Shown piece by piece: positions 1 through 13,744 of a DNA stretch of 64,000 nucleotides. Origin of the DNA: Malurus cyaneus samueli (Eukaryota > Chordata > Aves > Passeriformes > Maluridae). The DNA is taken from assembly GCA_009741485.1 (NCBI GenBank), contig CM019238.1, forward strand, positions 9,529,477-9,593,476, in the 5' to 3' direction. Each line of letters starts with the position of its first letter. The stretch's first letter is position 1. A model generated the notes under the pieces. That model saw only the letters and a list, made by a program, of their open reading frames with translations. It had not been told where the DNA came from and searched no databases. Both the position numbers and the translations under genes were made by a program.

Positions 1-199
1 GGCTTTCCTTATCTAACTCAGAGCACCATAAACGTTCAGCAATCTGCTTGCAGTGAAAGAGGTTATTTTGCTACTCTAATTATTGCTCTGCTGTAGAAAA
101 TGGGAGGATTACTACAAAAAGGCAGGAGTGGTGTTACATTTGAATAACCCACTTGCAAAGAGATCAGCTGTGCTCACTCCTCACTCCCAGTCCCTGGAA
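1..199. other. Short non-coding stretch at the window edge
   Basis: AT-rich sequence before the first recognisable repeat. It probably includes a degraded upstream part of the CR1 fragment that follows, but I cannot align it with confidence. No exon, RNA gene or promoter is visible. Confidence 0.5.
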
Positions 200-260
200 A
201 TAGATGGGCTTTAGGGTCCCTTCCAACCCAAACCTTTCCATGATTCTCTGATTCTGTGAC
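200..260 (+). mobile_element. CR1 LINE 3'-end fragment (tail only)
   Basis: The stretch has the conserved CR1 3' end: a GGGCTTTAGGGTCCCTTCC core, then CAACCCAAACC, then repeats close to ATGATTCTCTGATTCTG. CR1 is the main non-LTR retrotransposon of birds. Copies are usually 5'-truncated by incomplete reverse transcription, and this one keeps only about 60 bases, with no part of the reverse transcriptase frame. The tail at the right-hand end puts the element on the plus strand. Only the left boundary is uncertain. Confidence 0.88.
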
Positions 261-3200
261 CCAGCTTGCTCCCACAGATCCCTCAGGCTCAGCTTTTCTC
301 CAGGCTTTGCACCGATCTGCTCCTACAAGCACCCAAGTGACACCAGGAAATGACTCTGGACATTCCATAGAGAGCTCCTTGCTGAACTGGGAGCTGGAGA
401 GCTTCAGACTGACCAAGAGATATCAATCATGGCAGTTTCACAAGAAAATTTCCTTCTCCACTGAGTGTGACTGGAATAATTAATCTGGCCTTCAGTGCTT
501 TCAAATGAGGCTAATCAATGACTTATTGCCATCAAGAACAGAAAATCATCTCGTGGCAGCCAGTGCCTACACGAGAGATAAATTCTGAAATTTACATTTG
601 TTTTTATTTTGACACTGATTGCACTTAAGCATGCTAATTATCAGAATAACTATTTTTGTCACATAAAAGAAGGCCGAGAATATCAAGATTTGTGAGGAGA
701 AAATACTTTGGAAGAAGCAATAACCATTTGATAGAACGCACCATTTTTCAGAAAAATTACTAAAGTAGAGGGCTCCCTTTATATAATTATAAAATTATTG
801 TTGGTATGACTGATTTAATTTGAATAGCATTCCCTGGGGAAATATACTGTGCTATCAACTTGAAATGATGATGATTATTTGGCCTTCAGCAGCAGTGGGA
901 TAAAGTCAGCAGCAGAACTGGATGGCAGTATGCCCACAGCTACACCTAATGAAATGAAGCACATCTGTGGCTCTGACAGGAGGAAATACCAGGGAACGAG
1001 ATCATCTCAGAGCAACTCATTCCACTCCTGATGCCAGCAGAGTCTCCAAGCACGCACAGGCAATACCCCAAGGTCCTTACTCAGCTTTTACTCAGAGTGA
1101 AGGGAATTTTGATCACAGACTGAAAACCAAGAGGGGCAGATGTTATGTTCAAAAATATTAATATAAAGAGGTGGCTGACTCTTTGCCTTCTTCAGTTTGG
1201 CAGAAGATGCTGAGAGGGGTCCTCTGTGAGCCAGACTGCAAGAGCATGAAGTGACCCTCAGTAAATCATTTCTCCTCACAGAGATGGTCAAATGTGAAAA
1301 CTGATATTTTTGCGATGAGTTAAATGGAGTGGAACTTCATCAAACTGGCAATAACTGCTTTATTTTGAGCCATTCTCCTGAGCTCAGCAGGCTAATTTTA
1401 TACCCTGTAACATTTGTGGGGGAAGCCTCAGCAATGCCTTCGTCTGACATGAAAGAGGGGAGCAGCCCCAGAGAACTGGTTCTTGGAGGACTTCTGCTTC
1501 ACTGAACAAGCCCTCTGTGGCAACTTAGAACAATGTGGTTTTTTAAAATTACATTGACAGGTTGCACAATGTTCCTCTGCTGCTCTCGACTAACAATCTA
1601 GGAAGGAGATGAAAAGGAAAACCTCTGCCTTTGTCAGCTTTGCTGGCACTCTGCTGAGGGAGATCAAAGCAGGAGCTTTGGAGGAAAGAGAGTGAGGATG
1701 CAGCCAAATGGTGATTTGAGACAAAGGAGCAGCCTGCTTGAGGTCATAGATGGAAGGAAAAAGCCTGATAGAAAAAGGAAAAAAGAATCCCTAAACATAT
1801 GTTGTGCAGGAATACGCAATTTGCCATCCTTCTCCATGGAGACTAAGCCAGACTCTGCTCTCACAATTCATTTGGCCTGTGAGAGTGAAGAGCTGCCTGT
1901 CCAGAGGCTCGGGACCATTGCTGCCCTTGATTTTGTTAATGGCAGCAAACTGCAGGAGCAGCATGACCTCCCTGCCGACTGCTGCCTCTATAAAACACGT
2001 GTTCCTCAGAGGAAAAGGAAATAGTGCCAGAAAAACTAAATAGCTTGCTTTCTATGTAAAAACAAAATAGTGTTCTGACCACAGCAAGCAGTTTTTGCTC
2101 CTTCCATGCAAGCTAAAAGAGGTCTGTGCGACAATAATCCCCTCTGTCACAGGATAAAACTAAACATAGTCTAAAAATGGCTTAAGCTTCTTGGGGACCT
2201 TACCCTGGGACAGAGAATGATTAAACTCCTGCTGGACCTGTGCTGGGGCCAGTTTCCCTGGGGCTCCTAGGAAGCATCCAGACTCAATACATCAGCTGTT
2301 TATTGTTCAGCTTTTCCATTTTCAGAAATCTGGTTCTCAGTTATCCCCTCCTGGAATGAGGTGCTGCTAAGAGACACGATGCAAAACACAAAACATAATT
2401 GGGATGGGTAGAGCAATCCGATTAAAATGAAAAATCTGCCTGAGCGGTAGCAAAAGCCAAGAAACTAAGGAAATTATAAAAAAGGTGAAAACCTAAATAA
2501 TTCTCATAAAATAATTTTGATTTTTCTGCAATTCCCTAGTACCAAAACAAGGAAAACAGCTTTTTGCAATATTCTTCTCGTTGGAAAGGAGGTAAAACCA
2601 ACGGAACATTAATAATAACCATTTTACTAACTTGACAGAGGCCCATAAATGTTTCTGAGAGCACACAAAACACTGGATAAAATACACCATCTGTCCTCCA
2701 GTTCTGCAGAAGCTGGTGCCAGCAGTTCAGGCAAAGGTGGGTGTAGTACAGTACCAATTGGCAAGGAAACTCTGCAGGGAAGACTGAAAAAAGAAGGTTT
2801 TATTGGAGGTAATGAGAAGTATGAAGCAGCAAATATGTCTTTTCCAGGGGAAGGGAATAATGGAAAAAGCTCTGAAGGCAGATTTTGGTGGAGAATTAGG
2901 TAGGGAGGATCAAAATTTGTCCAGAAACTTCTTATTTATAGCTAATATAAACAGGCATGTTGTTAAATCTGCTAAAGTAAAACTCTACAGAACTAAACAA
3001 AGTCACTAAAGTGTGACATTTAAACCTCTATCCACCGTCCATATGCAGCTCAAGTGCAAGCCTGAGTTTTCTGCATGCCCCGTGTGTCCCTTTGTAGTAC
3101 CAAGGACAGCAACACTTCCCACGAGGGCACAAAGTGCATTTCACAGCACAGGCACAACACCTCAGAAATTAAAAGAACATCTTGAAATATCAGAGGGAAA

Positions 3201-6200
3201 AACCCAATAACACCCTTTATCTTCCAGAGAAAAACTGATGATGTATTTCCTTGACTTGCCAAATTGGCATGTGATGACTGAGGCTGTCCCACAAATTCCA
3301 CAGGTTCAAAAAAACATAAAATAAATAAACCACTGGTTCAGCAAACCCTCCTTCTGAATAGAGTATAGGAACTGCACTTCCACAGACATGCAGCACCTTC
3401 CTGCATTCAGGTGAATTTGCCTGACCCAATACTCCTCTTTTCATATGAATCAAAAATTTCAAAGGATCTTTTGAGTTTGTATTCTCTTTGCTACAGAGAT
3501 TCTGGAATACTTTCATTGAAACATTAAACGCTCTTATTTGGAGCTAAATAGAATCTTTATTGTAATATTAGACTGATTTAGGTATCTTTAGACAGATTTA
3601 TTTATCTTGATGCGGTGCCATTTCTTCTAGATTTTGTCTTCAAACATTCCTCTCAAACCAATTTATTTTATTTAAAGGAAGTAGCAACATTTCTGCAGAG
3701 GAAAAAATATAGATCGTTTCCTTATTATAAACTGTTTTCAACTGCAAATTTAAGGATATATTTGTAAAGGCTTATACACTTAGGAGGTGAAATCTTGGCT
3801 AAAATATAAAATCCTTTTAAGCAGCTTGGCTTTTATAGCACACTACAAATTCATGAAGAAAGGAATACAGGAGGATTGTAAAATTTCATGCCTGACACTT
3901 GCATGTTATCTTTGGGAATCCAGCCTGAATAAGGAAGGCATAAAAGGAAAATATAAGCTTGCATAGCTCCAATGTAGTGTCATAAATCTAAAATTCTGGA
4001 CTGAAGGAAATCAAGATCAATAAGACAGACATCTCAACATTTGACACCTGTCCACATAAATACAAGTTAATAGTTTCAGATGTTGTATTTATTCTGAAGA
4101 ATGCAATTTGGGATTAAAAATAAATTCAATAGTACATATGTGGTGATCAGTAATATTCATGGGCATGGCTAGATACAGTCATAGCAACTTGAAAAGATAA
4201 TTAAGATTTAGCTTCTATTTATAGAACAAAAGTGAAGCAGATTCATTGTCTTTAAATGTGAGGGCTGGAGTGAGCACAGGATGATATTAGTTGCTAGTGG
4301 AAGATATAACTAATTACAAAAATGTGTTCTTGTTCAATATAAAATAATGTGAGATACAAGAAAAATGAACTGATAAAACAAAAGGACAGAAGCTACAATG
4401 TAGGAAGTGAAGAAGAAAAAAATATGTTCTAAACCATTGGGACACGTATTTTTGCCAAAGAAGTAAATGAAAAGGACTGGAGATATAAAAAAATCTATAG
4501 AGATCCAAGACAAAATAACAGGAGCTTTGGTAATACAAGTATATTTTCTTTAAATGAACTACTTTCAGTAAAACTATGAGCCAATTTTTCATTTCAAAAC
4601 AATGCAGCAGCTACCATTATTTCACAGTTGTTGAGGCAGTCTGTAGTAAAAAGTCCACTTTTTACTGTTGATAATTAAGCATATTTAAAAGAACCCATAG
4701 TAACAGCTATTCTGAAAGAAAGGTGTAAAGAAATTTAATTCTCAATTTTCTCAAATTCCTTATTGTAATATTAATAATCAGATAAAGTTAAATTATTTCA
4801 ATGACTCAATTTACATTTCAAACCATTAAAATTGTAGAGCAGAGCTTTTTCAATCTGATATTAGGATTAGCTCTTTGAAATACCCCAGGAGAAAAGCTGT
4901 AGGCAGCTTTTTGTTTTTGTTAGTGTGGCACATTCTACCCAGTTTTCTATAGAACAGTCAGGAAGAGACGTGGCAAAAATATTTCAAGACATTTCAGAAT
5001 GGAGAGATTAGACTGCTTTCTACTTTTAATTGATTTACAAAAAGCTGTAGAATGGCAGTGAAAACTCCCTGTTGCAGCTTGCTCAGGGAGTCTCAACTGC
5101 CCTGCACTGCTTAGAATTCTTTTTTCTCGAAGAGGGCTCTGCTGGGCTGACAGAGAGTGTTCAGCACTCTTTGACAATTCATGACTTCTCTTCACAGAAG
5201 TTTCCTTCTTCAAATATGAGTGGTTTTTGCAAAGCACAGAAGTTCCTTTTGGAATTTTTTGCCTCTTGGTCGCAGACTTGATATGAATATCACTGATCAG
5301 CAAGAATTAAAGTGCTGGGTTTTAATAAAGATGCTTTTAGAACAAACTTGCAGTTGGGGAGGGAAAGGTGAACAGATCAAGCTATCACTGATTGTTTAAT
5401 ACTTGCTAACAGAGACAAGTAGCCTTAATGTTGGATGTAATTCAGAGAAAACACATTATATATGACTATGAAGTGATGCATCAACAGCAATTTTGTCATT
5501 TAGATGCAAAATGCAAAAAAGAATTGAAAGGCGCCGTTAATATTCTTTGCTTTAGCGAGCTGACCTTCTGCAGATTGGTGATAGAGTTCATACATGGAAA
5601 AGAGATGCATGGAAATTGAATCAGTCAGTGCTGCTGGAATGAGGAAGGTTTTGCTGACTCCAAACTACTGACACTGACAAGAAACTGCAATGGGAAATTT
5701 GTTCCAGCCTTTCATCTAACCATGAAGCAGCTGTGCTTAAGAACATTATGATAAGGTGAAAGCAAAATATGAGACATTGTATAAAATGTAAATAAAGCAG
5801 AAAACAGAGATATGAAGGATAAAAATATGCAAAATGTGACTCTGAAGATTTTTTGAAGTCTCTCTTTGGACATATCATATTGGTAGGGTAGCTTGATTTT
5901 TTCCACATTTCTTTGATGGTTTTCCAGGCTAGCTACCATTTTGCAGCACGTGAAGTATCCTCATCACACACCACCATAAATGCTGTACCTGCATGTACAA
6001 TGAGATTGCATTGCACAATGAATGAAAACAGACCTTGTGTTTCTCTTCTTTCAAAAAATAAACATCACAAAAGCTAGAAATTATTTTATATTACTGTAAT
6101 TTGCTATCCTTCCCCTCTCATTTTCTAAGAGATTTGGACAACTCAGCAATGGCCGTTTAAATTACTTTTATGCCATTTGTAACAACCAGGCCATCAACAG

Positions 6201-8360
6201 CAATGTACTTGATCTAAAAATCTGAATGCTGAAACTGATTTTCCTCTACTTTTCCCTTCTAAGTAGTTTCACTTGTTAAGAGAATCTACAAGTTTAAATA
6301 TCAGGATATCCTCTGCTCTTTCATTGAAACAGACCCCCAGTTCAGAAACTTCTCTTTTTAGGACCAATGTGCATCTGTGGAAAATTTCCAGTGGTGCTTT
6401 TAGGATCTGCATATTTAGCTGATAGTGTGGCTCAGATTTTCCCGTATCTGAGACACTATTTGTGAAAAAAGGACAAGTTGTAACTTTCAGGTAGCTCAGC
6501 CTTACAAAGTGCTGTGACACACCATGCAAACATGATTTTAAGACTTCCATGACCAGCAAATTGACAGCCAGCTCCTTTTGCAAACACAGAACTTCAGCAA
6601 ACAAAAGTGCAAAACAGACCATGACAAGAAGTGAAATCTTTAGAATTCAAGCAATTTGAGACACTGAACTACGTGGAAAGAGGTTTGCAAGCCTTGTTTA
6701 GCACCTAAAATAACACTATTAGCAAAGATGCTTGTATGTGAAGCTTTTCAACTTCGAGAGGCTCAAAAAAACCCATTCATTATAGTTTTGGTTTTCTCTC
6801 CCTAGATATGGATGACTATTTAAATTATCATGCAACAATATACACTGGAACTGTATGATTAATTCAAAAAGAGGAAGAAAAGTGGAATTAAGGTAGACAT
6901 GCAATTAAATACAGACTATTACTGCTTCTAATACTTGCAAGTGCTCAGTGAAATGGATTTTTTGTCCCCTGAGAAAATGTTTCCTCCTTTGTGCAAAAAC
7001 CACAATTTAAAACAGTATTTGACATTTTCCAGGAAACAGTTCTTGTACTTCAGAAAGGTTCAAGTGAGGACATCATTTCACCCTCCGGTAGAAAGAGAAA
7101 CACTTGCTCTGTTTTCATTTAGGTATGGATCATATAACTGCCAAAATCTGCACTTTCACCTAACTCTTTGTCCCAGCACCCAACTCAGCTGGGAAATGAG
7201 ATCCGACAGAAGCACCTGCTTCCACAGAATAAGTATTTTTCAGGCCAGAAGTGTTTTACCTACTGTTCTCCAGTTGCTTACTCTTTCCATCAACCAGTAC
7301 CACGTTTCTCCCACCTCTTCAGAAGGCATTGTTTACATTCTTGTGGTGACTGCTGTGCACAGATATAATTAAACTAAATTTAATTAAGCAGGCTCCTTTC
7401 ATCAGAGTTCTTTCAGTGCTTTCACACCTTAGTACTAACTAAATGAATCCATATTAAAAGCAGGAAAAATCTATGAATTCACACCTCTGCTATGAAGCAG
7501 CTTCTCTCAAAGGACCAAGCTGCAATGATTTTGTGTGGCTCCATCCCAAACCTGTGGCTTTACTTGAATCAAGCCAGCAGAAGGTGAAACATTTGCAAGA
7601 ATGGTGCAGTGTTAGAATTAAATTCTTTCACTAGGCATCATCAAAATACTGGTACTTGAATACTGTATATACAAATAAAAAGAACAGATAAGGAAACTCA
7701 TTCACAACGATCTCCACATTGTATCTGTACCAAATGCTCTCTTTTTGTGTGTCCAGGAACACATACAGTGGAGTGAAGAGGATCATTCAAGCTTTGTAAA
7801 CGCAGAAATCTGTACTAAAACAACATTTTTACACCTGTTTTTAATGTATCTGCAAAACCAATATGTGCATGTATTGATGATAAAAACAGAAAAGTGAAAG
7901 AGAAAGATATTTCCAGTTCCAAATTCTTTTATTCCCTCCAGCTATCTTTGATATTCACAGAGCTCTTTCTTCATTTAAACCTCCATGCACAAACTGTGAG
8001 CCATCCCTTCATGTTTTCTGAGTGTGGTTAGCAAATATTAACAACTGCTCTTTGTTGGCTCTAGTGCAAGATGTATGAAGGCATTGGCACTCATTTATTA
8101 AAAGGCATTAAGAAATGCACACAAACTTTGCAAATGTTTGAAATGCAAACTTCAATTAAGAACTAGATTTCATGGAGTATATTTTAAGCAGCCTGAATTA
8201 AAGTAATGATTCAAGACCACTAAGCAGTGAGGTACCGAGGGTTTGGATCCCAGTTCTGTAGAACAAACCACCTTACAGTAACAAAATGAGTGTAGCAATA
8301 AAAAAAAAAAACTATTGTGTGATTACTGTTATTTTAATGAATGTAGGTCATCTTTAGCTA
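261..8360. other. Long non-coding stretch with few recognisable repeats
   Basis: About 8.1 kb without a supportable gene. Open frames are short (110-145 codons at most), often overlap one another on opposite strands, and show no known domain. I recognise no transposon. There is a short poly-A run at 8299-8311. A small cluster of CpGs in an AT-rich setting lies near 5530-5562 (GGCGCCGTT and TAGCGAGC) and could mark conserved non-coding sequence, though that is a guess. Confidence 0.55.
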
Positions 8361-8362
8361 AA

Positions 8363-8370
8363 TGACGTCA
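8363..8370. promoter_or_regulatory. Perfect CRE-type palindrome TGACGTCA
   Basis: The octamer is the full cAMP-response element bound by CREB/ATF-family bZIP proteins. No TATA box, CpG island or first exon lies nearby, so this is a motif match and not a shown regulatory site. It overlaps the left edge of an old repeat relic, so it may have arisen by mutation of that repeat. Confidence 0.15.
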
Positions 8371-8415
8371 CTGAAATCAATGGAGTCCCTCTGGCTCTGG
8401 TCTATTAACATCAGG
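8366..8415 (+). repeat. Probable ancient amniote interspersed repeat relic, copy 1
   Basis: The segment holds TCACTGAAATCAATGGAGT followed by CTCTGG. This resembles a common old repeat of turtle, crocodilian and bird genomes whose core reads close to CATTGAAGTCAATGGAGT followed by an ACTCTGG-like stretch. The family name is uncertain. A second relic with the same core lies at 48360-48412. The match is from memory of the motif and is short. Confidence 0.35.
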
Positions 8416-8938
8416 AATATTTAGTGTGTATTATGTGACCAGTAGAAGGTCTGGAGTGTTGCCCAACCACCTAAATTCTGGAAGCGGAAGTTTTTAATGG
8501 TTTTCTGAACCTCTGGAAATTGAAAGTAGTTTGCAGTGTTCTGCAGGACACTAACTCTGCAAGATGAAAACAATTGCAAGGAATAGCAGTTGGTGATTTA
8601 TCTGCAGTTTTTAACACTCCATTGTTCAAATAGTGGTTGAGGAGTAAAATATAATGAAAAATTTATGAACTTCAGTTTTAAGTACTAATTGTTGTGAGAC
8701 CACACACTGACATAACTCTCAAAGCAAATATAGATGGGCAGAGTCATCTTGAATAAATCAGTGTAGATCCTTCACTAACTCCTGGGGAAGCCCTTGAAGG
8801 AATCAACAAGACTTCTAAGAATGAGAAACCCATCAGCAAATGAAGTTGTGCTTTACAATTTTGCAGACCTGCAAGCCTGGATCCATTAAATGAAGGAGAG
8901 GGTGCTTCATTTGTGCAGTTCCCATGTGTGCTGGTTCG

Positions 8939-8960
8939 TTCTTTCTTTCTTTCTTTCTTT
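8939..8960. repeat. (TTCT)n microsatellite
   Basis: About five and a half uninterrupted TTCT units, so potentially length-variable. Confidence 0.9.
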
Positions 8961-11900
8961 AAACCCTGTTATCTGAAAAATCTCTTCCATAACTCTTTAC
9001 TTCACTTTATCAACCACTCCTGAAAACAGGAAGATTTCTCTCTTCTGTCTTTACTTCTCAGATGAAGAGTCTTTATATAATTATAAAGAGTCCTAAAGCT
9101 CTTAGGTTTCTTCAAAACAGACCCCTGGGCTCAGGTGTTTTCTTACTGAGGCTGGGGTTCATGCATCAAGATACATTCAGCTCTATTTGAGGATTTGAGA
9201 AAACAGAATGTACTTTGGAATGTGCAGAAAGGAATTTTACTGCACCCACTACCCTCTTCTACATTAGTAACCCAGCATTTTATTATAGAAAGTTTATTTT
9301 TAAAAAACTGCATTTATTCCATGAAATTTCAAAACTTAAGTTATATAATGCGGTGAAATTATTTCAAGCTTTTAAATAACAACCTAATTAGTCTAGTTTA
9401 GAATTGGAAATTAGAACTTCAATTAATATTCACATTTTCAGATCTTAATTTCTGCTAAACTAACAGCATTACTTCAGTTAATAGCTTTTCCTTCCTGAAG
9501 TATACAGCTCAACATCCCTAAACATTTCTGTATCAATTACTGAATCTAAATTAAATGTTTATTGGAGTTATTTACTTCTCAGCATTCTCAAGCATGGCCA
9601 CGGTCCATGACTCACAAGTTAAGTTTGAAGGTTTCTCATGGTACAATGACTATTAATTACATGTAAAAGGTTTCAAAATGAGTGAACAGTTTAAAAAGAG
9701 TTTGGATACAACTTAATTTTACCTATCAGCAGCAGAACAACTCTGATGAGGAAACGTGTACTGAAGATAAATTACGCTGATATTGCTGTCAATCTAAAAT
9801 GGCTAACATGTGGTAGGAAAATTATTCTAATGAATTTCTTTTACAAGCCAAGCTCAGATGTAAGAAAATTAAAGGAAAAGAGTAACCCAAACTGGTAATT
9901 TCATACAGTACGTACTCTCTTGGTCAGTTGGTCAAGTTGTCATATGGTCAGTTTAATTCAAGGAATGTGTATGTACTTGATCCATTACAATTATTTTTCT
10001 CTTACTGGGTTATCACTAGGGTTTAACTCAGTTCTCAGTAACTGAAAAGTCTCCCTCTCAACGAATAAAGGGGAAGGGTTACAAGGAGCATCAGTGCAGT
10101 GCAAGGCAAGGTAAAGGCAAACAAGTTCTTAGTTCCATCACCACACAGTGTTTTACAGAAATGCCCATGGATGACAATAACACATGACAAAGAGCAAACA
10201 CGTTTTGCTTCATGTGGATAAATTGCACAGAAACCACCAAGATATTCAAGTCACATTCATTCTTCCCATATTTGGTATCAACTTTTACCACTAAAACCAT
10301 TTCTACCACCAGTTTGGACCTCTCCCTGCCAAGTGTTAATGCCTGCTGGAATTCATTGACTGTAGGAATTTCATTCCTCACCAGATTTTGGTAAATTCCT
10401 CCAATGTGAAGACATGAGCATTTATTATTTAATTTTTAACATCTCTCCCTGTGCATCATGCCCTGCTTAATGTGGTGATTACTGGGATGATTGACAAAAG
10501 CCACCAATACTAACGGGGCATGTCCTGGTGAACATATCAGTGGGAAAATGTCATTTTGCAAAGCTGTAATTTTGAAGTCTAACCTTCAATTTCAGAAAAT
10601 GATTTTCCACTAATAATGCCATCACTGCAGGTTATAATGTTTACAAGCTGAAATTTCTACATTAAATTAAAGACTTGTCCATGACTGATATGCTCAGATT
10701 TATAATGATAGTAGATGAAACGTATTTTCTGTTTCTTCATGCTCTAAATTTCCAAAATACCTTAATACTTTAATAGGATCCCTTGTGAATTTTCATTTTA
10801 ATTCTCATTTTAATTTCCATTAAAACTTCTTTACACTGGCCCCAGAAACATTCACTCTGAGCCCAGAGAAGCTGCTGGATATCAAGGCCTGAGCTGACTT
10901 CTCAACCCTCAGGACAGTGCTAAAAAACACACATTTTTCATCTCTTCCTGCGTCTTCCCAAGACAACTTACTCATGAACAGACTCAGCCCAGTCATTTGA
11001 TTTGTTCCATCAGGTGACCTCTCCTCTATTTTGTTTCAATAGGTTGTCAATTAAACCTTTGCAGAGCAACCAAAAGTGTTAATTAAACTTTATTTCCAGT
11101 ATAGAAATCAGCTTGAAGGAACCCAGTCTTTTAAAGCAACCAAAAAGTTCAAAATAAATTCAAAAAGCCTCTCTCGCTGCATTGTTAAAGTCTGCATTGA
11201 ATTGCATCCCTGAAATAATCAAGGAAGAGGACTTTGATCTCCAAATCCTGAAATTAGCCCAGATCACTGCTTTTGTACTTGCAAACTCAGTAAGGAAATA
11301 ACCTGGGAGGAAGAAAGCTTCAGGAAAAGCTTTAGTGGCTATGCCAACAGCAGGGGCTTGTCAGCCAAAGGCCTCATGCTACAAATCTCAGAATTGCTAA
11401 GCAAAATACAGGGAATGAAAAGTTCTTTTGGTTTTTTTTGACAGGTTGATAAAGTTTTGAGGTAAAGTCCTTAGCAGAATTTTCTGGAAATCTCCTCCAG
11501 ACTTACAATGCTGTGGAATATAACTCTATTCTCTTTAGAGATTTACTGCATGGGGTTAATTGCACAGCTTAAGTTGAAATGACTGTAGGAGGATGTCAGA
11601 GAGAGACAAAATTGAAAGGAAAATGAGATAGATTCCTTTAAGTTTAGGAGAAAGCCTGGATAAAAGCTTTAGTAAAGATCCGACAGGGAAGACTTCCTCA
11701 AAGAGACTTTTTGTGCAATTCAGCACAGAGGCCACTGCCTCAAGAACGACTGTGTGCTCTCCTGTAACTTTCTAAAACCAAAGTGGAGAATGAAAGTAAT
11801 TCTAATAGTGTCTTGAAAAAACAAAGCCTTTGAAGCTATTATAGTGCTAAGAAACATGTAAATATAGGCAACTGGAAGAACACTGCTATGGAAACAACCA

Positions 11901-12594
11901 GAGACCACTGGAGAACTATCTACAGTTTCTCATATAAGCCTCCTGACAGCAAAACAAAATTGAATAATGTGGTATTTCATGCTTCACCCTGAAGTGATAC
12001 AACTCTGATTTAAAGTCTTCTATGGACACCAACTGTAAACTAGCTTCTCTGTCAACTGAAAATTGTCAAGAATTGGAATGAAAATGGTATATTTTCTATG
12101 TGGGCACCAATGCCTAAAACTTAGCAAGAAGTTTTAGAAGTTTTCTGCTATTACACACTTAAAATGAGCATATATAGTATAGAAGTTTCAAAAATAAGTG
12201 AAAGAAATAAAGATCATATGGCGTAAGCTTTGATGCTATGAAATAATTTACATATAAACTGGTACTTTTAATGTTGGGGAGCACTGCTCTGTGACCAAAT
12301 CCAGGAGAATGGAGAGCAGCAAAGTGGATGGATCCCCATGCCTGCTCTGCAGCAAAAAGACATGTGTGGAGCATCTGTGCTCAGGGAAGCAGAGGAAATT
12401 TAGCATTGATCACACTGGCTGTTTGTGCTTTGGAGAAGACCACAAATGGAGATAATCAGCATTGAACTGCAGCTCAGATCAAACCCAGCCAAACCCCCAG
12501 GGATGTGTCTCTGGTTAACTGGAGATGGGGTGCAGTGAGGAAGGTGTTATCTACAATTAGAGATATTCCAAATCTGCCAGGCCCTGCCTGCTCC

Positions 12595-12638
12595 ATCCAC
12601 ACTCCTGATGTGTTTGATCCACACTCTTGATGTGTGAG
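12595..12638. repeat. 22-bp imperfect tandem duplication
   Basis: Two adjacent units of 22 bases both begin ATCCACACTC and continue TGATGTGT, differing at three or four positions. This is consistent with replication slippage. No function is suggested. Confidence 0.85.
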
Positions 12639-12999
12639 CTGAGCGTGTTCAGGTAGAAATACCAGCAATTCTTATCAGAGCAAAGCACAGAGCGTTTGCC
12701 TGCTCCTGCCATCCTGGAGTACACGAGATGCAGAAATTTGGAACACTTATCAAAACTTAAAGCAATCCATGACAATCCCTTCCTGCTTTGATAAAGTACA
12801 TTAGGTCATTATGTGCCTAAAATCAGATGGAGAACAACAGGAATGAGAGGAAAGAACAAGCTGCTGAAATGCTAAGCTTAGCTGACTCAGACAGGTTCCC
12901 TGGTAACAAAAGCAGTTACATTTATAAATATGCTGCAGCCCCCACAATATGGATTATTTCCCATTGTTTTTAAAAAAATGGCTTCTTTAAAAATAAAGA

Positions 13000-13020
13000 T
13001 TTTTTTTTTAAAAAAAAAAA
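13000..13020. repeat. T10/A11 homopolymer palindrome
   Basis: Ten T directly followed by eleven A, so the two runs are self-complementary. Such runs are nucleosome-disfavouring and prone to sequencing or assembly error. Confidence 0.85.
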
Positions 13021-13744
13021 GAACTTTTGCCAAGGTATACGAAGAATTATTTTCTGCCTCTTTATTCACACTGAATTATCCCAGGACTATTGACTCTGAG
13101 AAATGAATTGCTCACTGTGACTATAAAGGGAGCAAAATCTCTCTACTACCATTAAAATGAAGATATCCAGCATCCACTCTCACCTTTAGGTTCCTTTTAA
13201 ACGAAGCATTTCTAATAAAAATATTCTGCTTATTTAGTGCAGTACATAAAAAGGCAATAAAGTCCAAGGTTGTAGGTGTTTTTGCATAATTTTAATTTAT
13301 AATATAATAAAAATACACAATGCCTAAAGCACTGCTAAAAATGAACTTTCCTCCTCTTTACCTTAAAATAAGTATAAAGAACCCTATTCACATTTGGATA
13401 ACTCTGCATTTATTTTAACTTCATTATAAAACAGTTATCAGACAAAACCATATCAAAATCTTGTTTGTACAAAACCCAATCTATTTTTGATACCACTATT
13501 CCTTCGTATCTGAGTCATATCAGTCACGACAGCTGTCAGCATAAAGCTGCAACTCACTTTTAAGTCCTCAAATGTATAGAAACTTTATTACTTTGTGGCT
13601 TAGATTTCTACACTGGAACCCCAGCTAATAATAAATCTACATTTTAGAGAGTCTCTTTTAGGACTAAGAATCTGAGTACTAGTTATTTTCCAAGATAATG
13701 ATGGAAATTCAGGGAAATTTCATACAATCATCAATGATAGGTCC

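Larger units (their letters stand above)
8961..13744. other. Unique AT-rich non-coding DNA
   Basis: No gene, CR1 or other named element is recognisable in this 4.8 kb. It contains a 22-bp tandem duplication (12595-12638) and a T-run/A-run palindrome (13000-13020), listed separately. Open frames are below 100 codons and unrecognised. Confidence 0.55.

Noticed and set aside
6935..7372. 145-codon open frame, plus strand
   Set aside because: No recognisable motif or flanking splice pattern, and the composition is like the surrounding DNA.
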